Shown here piece by piece: positions 4,287-5,656 of a stretch of DNA of 5,656 nt; positions within the stretch are counted from its first letter, which is position 1, and each line of letters begins with the position of its first letter. This DNA comes from Streptococcus panodentis. GTDB taxonomy: Bacteria > Bacillota > Bacilli > Lactobacillales > Streptococcaceae. The translations under genes and the position numbers were made by a program. Location: NCBI RefSeq assembly GCF_017884005.1, contig NZ_QFAY01000046.1, positions 1 through 5,656 on the forward strand, read 5' to 3'. The notes under the pieces were generated by a model. The model was not told the origin of the DNA. It saw only the letters and a list, made by a program, of their open reading frames with translations, and ran no database searches.

Positions 4287-5220
4287 TAAAGCTCACTGCG
4301 GCATCCAACATAATTGTATAAGCAAAAATGCGCATAGTCCATAATAAAATAAGATTTTTTGTTTCATCTATATTTAACAATCGCAAACAGATGGTAAACC
4401 CTAAAAATAAAATAAGCTCTGTCCACAAGCGAATCTTAGGTTTTTTAAAATCCAAAGTTTTCAAAATATTCTGATTCTTTAATTCCTCTGGAACTTCTTC
4501 CCAATAAGACTTATCTTTTATTCTCAGATAAAGTAAATAACCTACTTCGACAATTAGCCTAGAGAAGGCACTGATAAATAAAACATTCCCTGATACTCCT
4601 AAAATGCTATTCCATGATCTTGTTAGGATAGCTGCTGCTACTACTCCTAAAATAGTAAGAGCAAAAATAATCCACAATGATGTCTTACTAAAAACGCTAG
4701 AAGCAGCAAAATAGTTGGCATTGGTCCGCTCTTCTGAAAAGCCATTTTCTAATTGTTTCTTTAGCCATCTTAAATTATAAAAAATTAAGCCCAAAAAGAA
4801 GATCAAAGAACTAACCCAATAAATAGTCGAATATATCAAGGAATTCTTTAACAAATCATTATTGAATATAACGAGAACATAGTCCATTAGAACCAAGGAT
4901 AGAAGCAAGCCATTAATCATTGCAAAAAGCAAAGCTGTACTAAAAGCTTGGTGCCTAAAAATCAATTTTGGACTAAAAGAGACTATTTGGCAGAACAGAA
5001 AAAAGACATCATAAGCCAATAAAAATAAGAAAGCTGCATTTGAAAAAGGATTTTGATGAAGCTGATTTTCGACAAAATAATATACATGCGCTAAGCCAAT
5101 GCTGAGAACAAATAAGCCAGACCAAGCAAGCTTCAGCATCCCCACAGAAGCCCGTGTGGAGCCCAACGCCTGAAAATATTCTTTGTTTAGAATTTCTGAT
5201 GTCTTCTCTTCTTTTTTCAT
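4249..5220 (-). CDS. Multi-pass membrane protein, probable immunity protein for a glycine-zipper LXG toxin (copy B)
   Basis: This 323-residue protein is the paralogue of the gene at 3068-4048. It has the same eight-segment layout, the same N-terminal LNKEYFQALGSTRASVG, the same central RTNANYFAASSVFSK and the same basic end KKRKKGK. Long stretches such as FISAFSRLIVEVGYLLYLRI are identical, while membrane segments 1, 2, 4 and 7 are clearly diverged. The ATG at 5220 follows AGAGGTAAGAA, where the TAA is the stop of the preceding toxin-tail relic. It is one base from a stub of a DUF5085-like gene at its 3' end. The frame is intact although both neighbouring toxin pieces are broken, which suggests selection to keep it, presumably as immunity against toxins from relatives. 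No promoter of its own is evident; it is probably transcribed from beyond the right edge. Confidence 0.65.
   Translation of the reverse strand: MKKEEKTSEILNKEYFQALGSTRASVGMLKLAWSGLFVLSIGLAHVYYFVENQLHQNPFSNAAFLFLLAYDVFFLFCQIVSFSPKLIFRHQAFSTALLFAMINGLLLSLVLMDYVLVIFNNDLLKNSLIYSTIYWVSSLIFFLGLIFYNLRWLKKQLENGFSEERTNANYFAASSVFSKTSLWIIFALTILGVVAAAILTRSWNSILGVSGNVLFISAFSRLIVEVGYLLYLRIKDKSYWEEVPEELKNQNILKTLDFKKPKIRLWTELILFLGFTICLRLLNIDETKNLILLWTMRIFAYTIMLDAAVSFILHQIKKRKKGK
4496..4740. repeat. Near-identical internal island of membrane gene, copy B
   Basis: This is the partner of 3318-3562 at an offset of 1178 bases. It encodes the same central loop and membrane segments 5-6 of copy B. Confidence 0.8.
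5144..5187. repeat. 44-bp identical island at the 5' end of the membrane gene, copy B
   Basis: It is identical to 3966-4009. Sequence on both sides has diverged, including the first dozen or so codons. Confidence 0.85.
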
Positions 5221-5223
5221 TTC

Positions 5224-5346
5224 TTACCTCTCAATAGAAAAACCTTTACCATCAAATAGATTCTTAAATAAATTTTTAGTACCTTGAACTAGATTAGTTT
5301 TTGTACCCGGAATATCTACTTCATTAATTAGCTGAAATCCCTTCAT
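5224..5346 (-). pseudogene. C-terminal tail relic of a toxin before membrane gene copy B
   Basis: An open frame from ATG 5346 reads MKGFQLINEVDIPGTKTNLV, then QGTKNLFKNLFDGKGFSIER, and stops at 5224 within the ribosome binding region of copy B. It overlaps the end of the linker frame (5324) in a different frame and has no ribosome binding site of its own. It is therefore probably the C-terminus of the same toxin after a shift or deletion. Nothing resembling the glycine-zipper body remains between the linker and this tail. Confidence 0.5.
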
Positions 5347-5656
5347 TTCCATCCTGTAACATACTAATTCCATTGTTCCAATCTTCTACGGAAATTCCTA
5401 AAAATTCCGCCGCTCTCTTTGCATCAGACTCTTGCATCTCTTTCAGCTGCTGTTTAATACCTTCTGGCACTCTATTCGGATAGCGTGACTCATACTCCTG
5501 AAGGGTCTTCGTCTCTTCATCTGTTAAGGATTTGCTGGGCTTCCTGCACCCGTGCATTGGCCGCATCCAGCTGACTTTGCAGACTGGCAATTCGGGCTGC
5601 GTCTCCTTTGGCCGGTTTCGATTTGGATTGCAGTCCGGAAATGGAGGCACTCAGGG
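5324..5656 (-). pseudogene. LXG toxin relic: LXG coiled-coil segment joined out of frame to linker (continues past window edge)
   Basis: Two frames are involved. From 5654 to about 5535 one frame reads LSASISGLQSKSKPAKGDAA, then RIASLQSQLDAANARVQEAQ. This is a charged coiled coil typical of the middle of an LXG domain, and it is open to the window edge. From 5533 the adjacent frame reads KSLTDEETKTLQEYESRYP, then NRVPEGIKQQLKEMQ and EFLGISVEDWNNGISML, and stops at 5324. The KSLTDEETKTLQ unit matches the linker repeat of the toxin at 83-1240. The junction is at about 5537-5531 (CAGCAAATCC) and is out of frame. A formal 108-residue ORF from 5650 crosses it, but its first 39 residues are only an antisense-frame-like shadow of the LXG coding sequence. 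DNA right of the junction is GC-rich, and left of it AT-rich. Confidence 0.65.

Noticed and set aside
3048..5187. CRISPR array or mobile-element repeats from the matching blocks
   Set aside because: The repeated blocks lie at equivalent places of two paralogous genes at constant offsets of about 1178-1181 bases, so they are duplicated genes. There are no short regularly spaced repeats or transposase.
5534..5650. First 39 residues of the 108-codon frame starting at 5650 as real protein
   Set aside because: They are Pro/Arg/Cys-rich and meaningless, while the neighbouring frame gives a clear LXG coiled coil. The frame is an artefact of the junction.

Overview
The window looks like an accessory type VII secretion (T7SSb) LXG polymorphic-toxin locus from a low-GC Gram-positive coccus, most likely a Streptococcus. 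The evidence is an LXG-type N-terminus, a small alpha-helical DUF3958/Lap-like partner encoded just before it, toxin tails rich in glycine-zipper sequence, multi-pass membrane proteins placed directly after toxin tails, and AT-rich genes with AGGAG-type ribosome binding sites. I cannot name the species. Every supported gene lies on the minus strand, so transcription runs from position 5656 towards 1.

In transcription order, the right edge (5656-5324) holds the middle of an LXG domain joined out of frame to the linker that normally follows LXG. A 40-codon toxin C-terminal tail follows (5346-5224). Next is an intact 8-TM membrane protein (5220-4249). Immediately after it comes a stub with the first codons of a DUF5085-like gene, fused at a scar near 4229 to the 51-codon end of another toxin (4200-4045). 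Then come a second, paralogous membrane protein (4048-3068), an adjacent pair of small soluble DUF5085-like genes (3066-2614 and 2617-2171), and a rho-independent terminator (1980-1951). The gap at 2170-1981 holds only doubtful gene scraps.

A second transcription unit starts at an extended -10 promoter (1935-1907). It contains the DUF3958/Lap-like gene (1880-1527) and an LXG toxin gene (1473-83). The toxin gene is also broken: about 76 codons of the LXG N-terminus run out of frame into the linker and an otherwise complete glycine-zipper toxin body. No immunity gene is visible in the 82 bases left after it.

The reading I favour is a toxin graveyard with conserved immunity. Three toxin genes are deleted or shifted, while both candidate membrane immunity genes and the two DUF5085-like genes remain open. 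The toxin stubs that survive in front of each membrane gene supply its ribosome binding site. The two membrane paralogues share nearly identical DNA islands between diverged stretches, which suggests recombination between copies or strong local constraint. Family names (LXG, DUF3958, DUF5085, TelE/TipE-like) come from recognising sequence patterns, not from any search.
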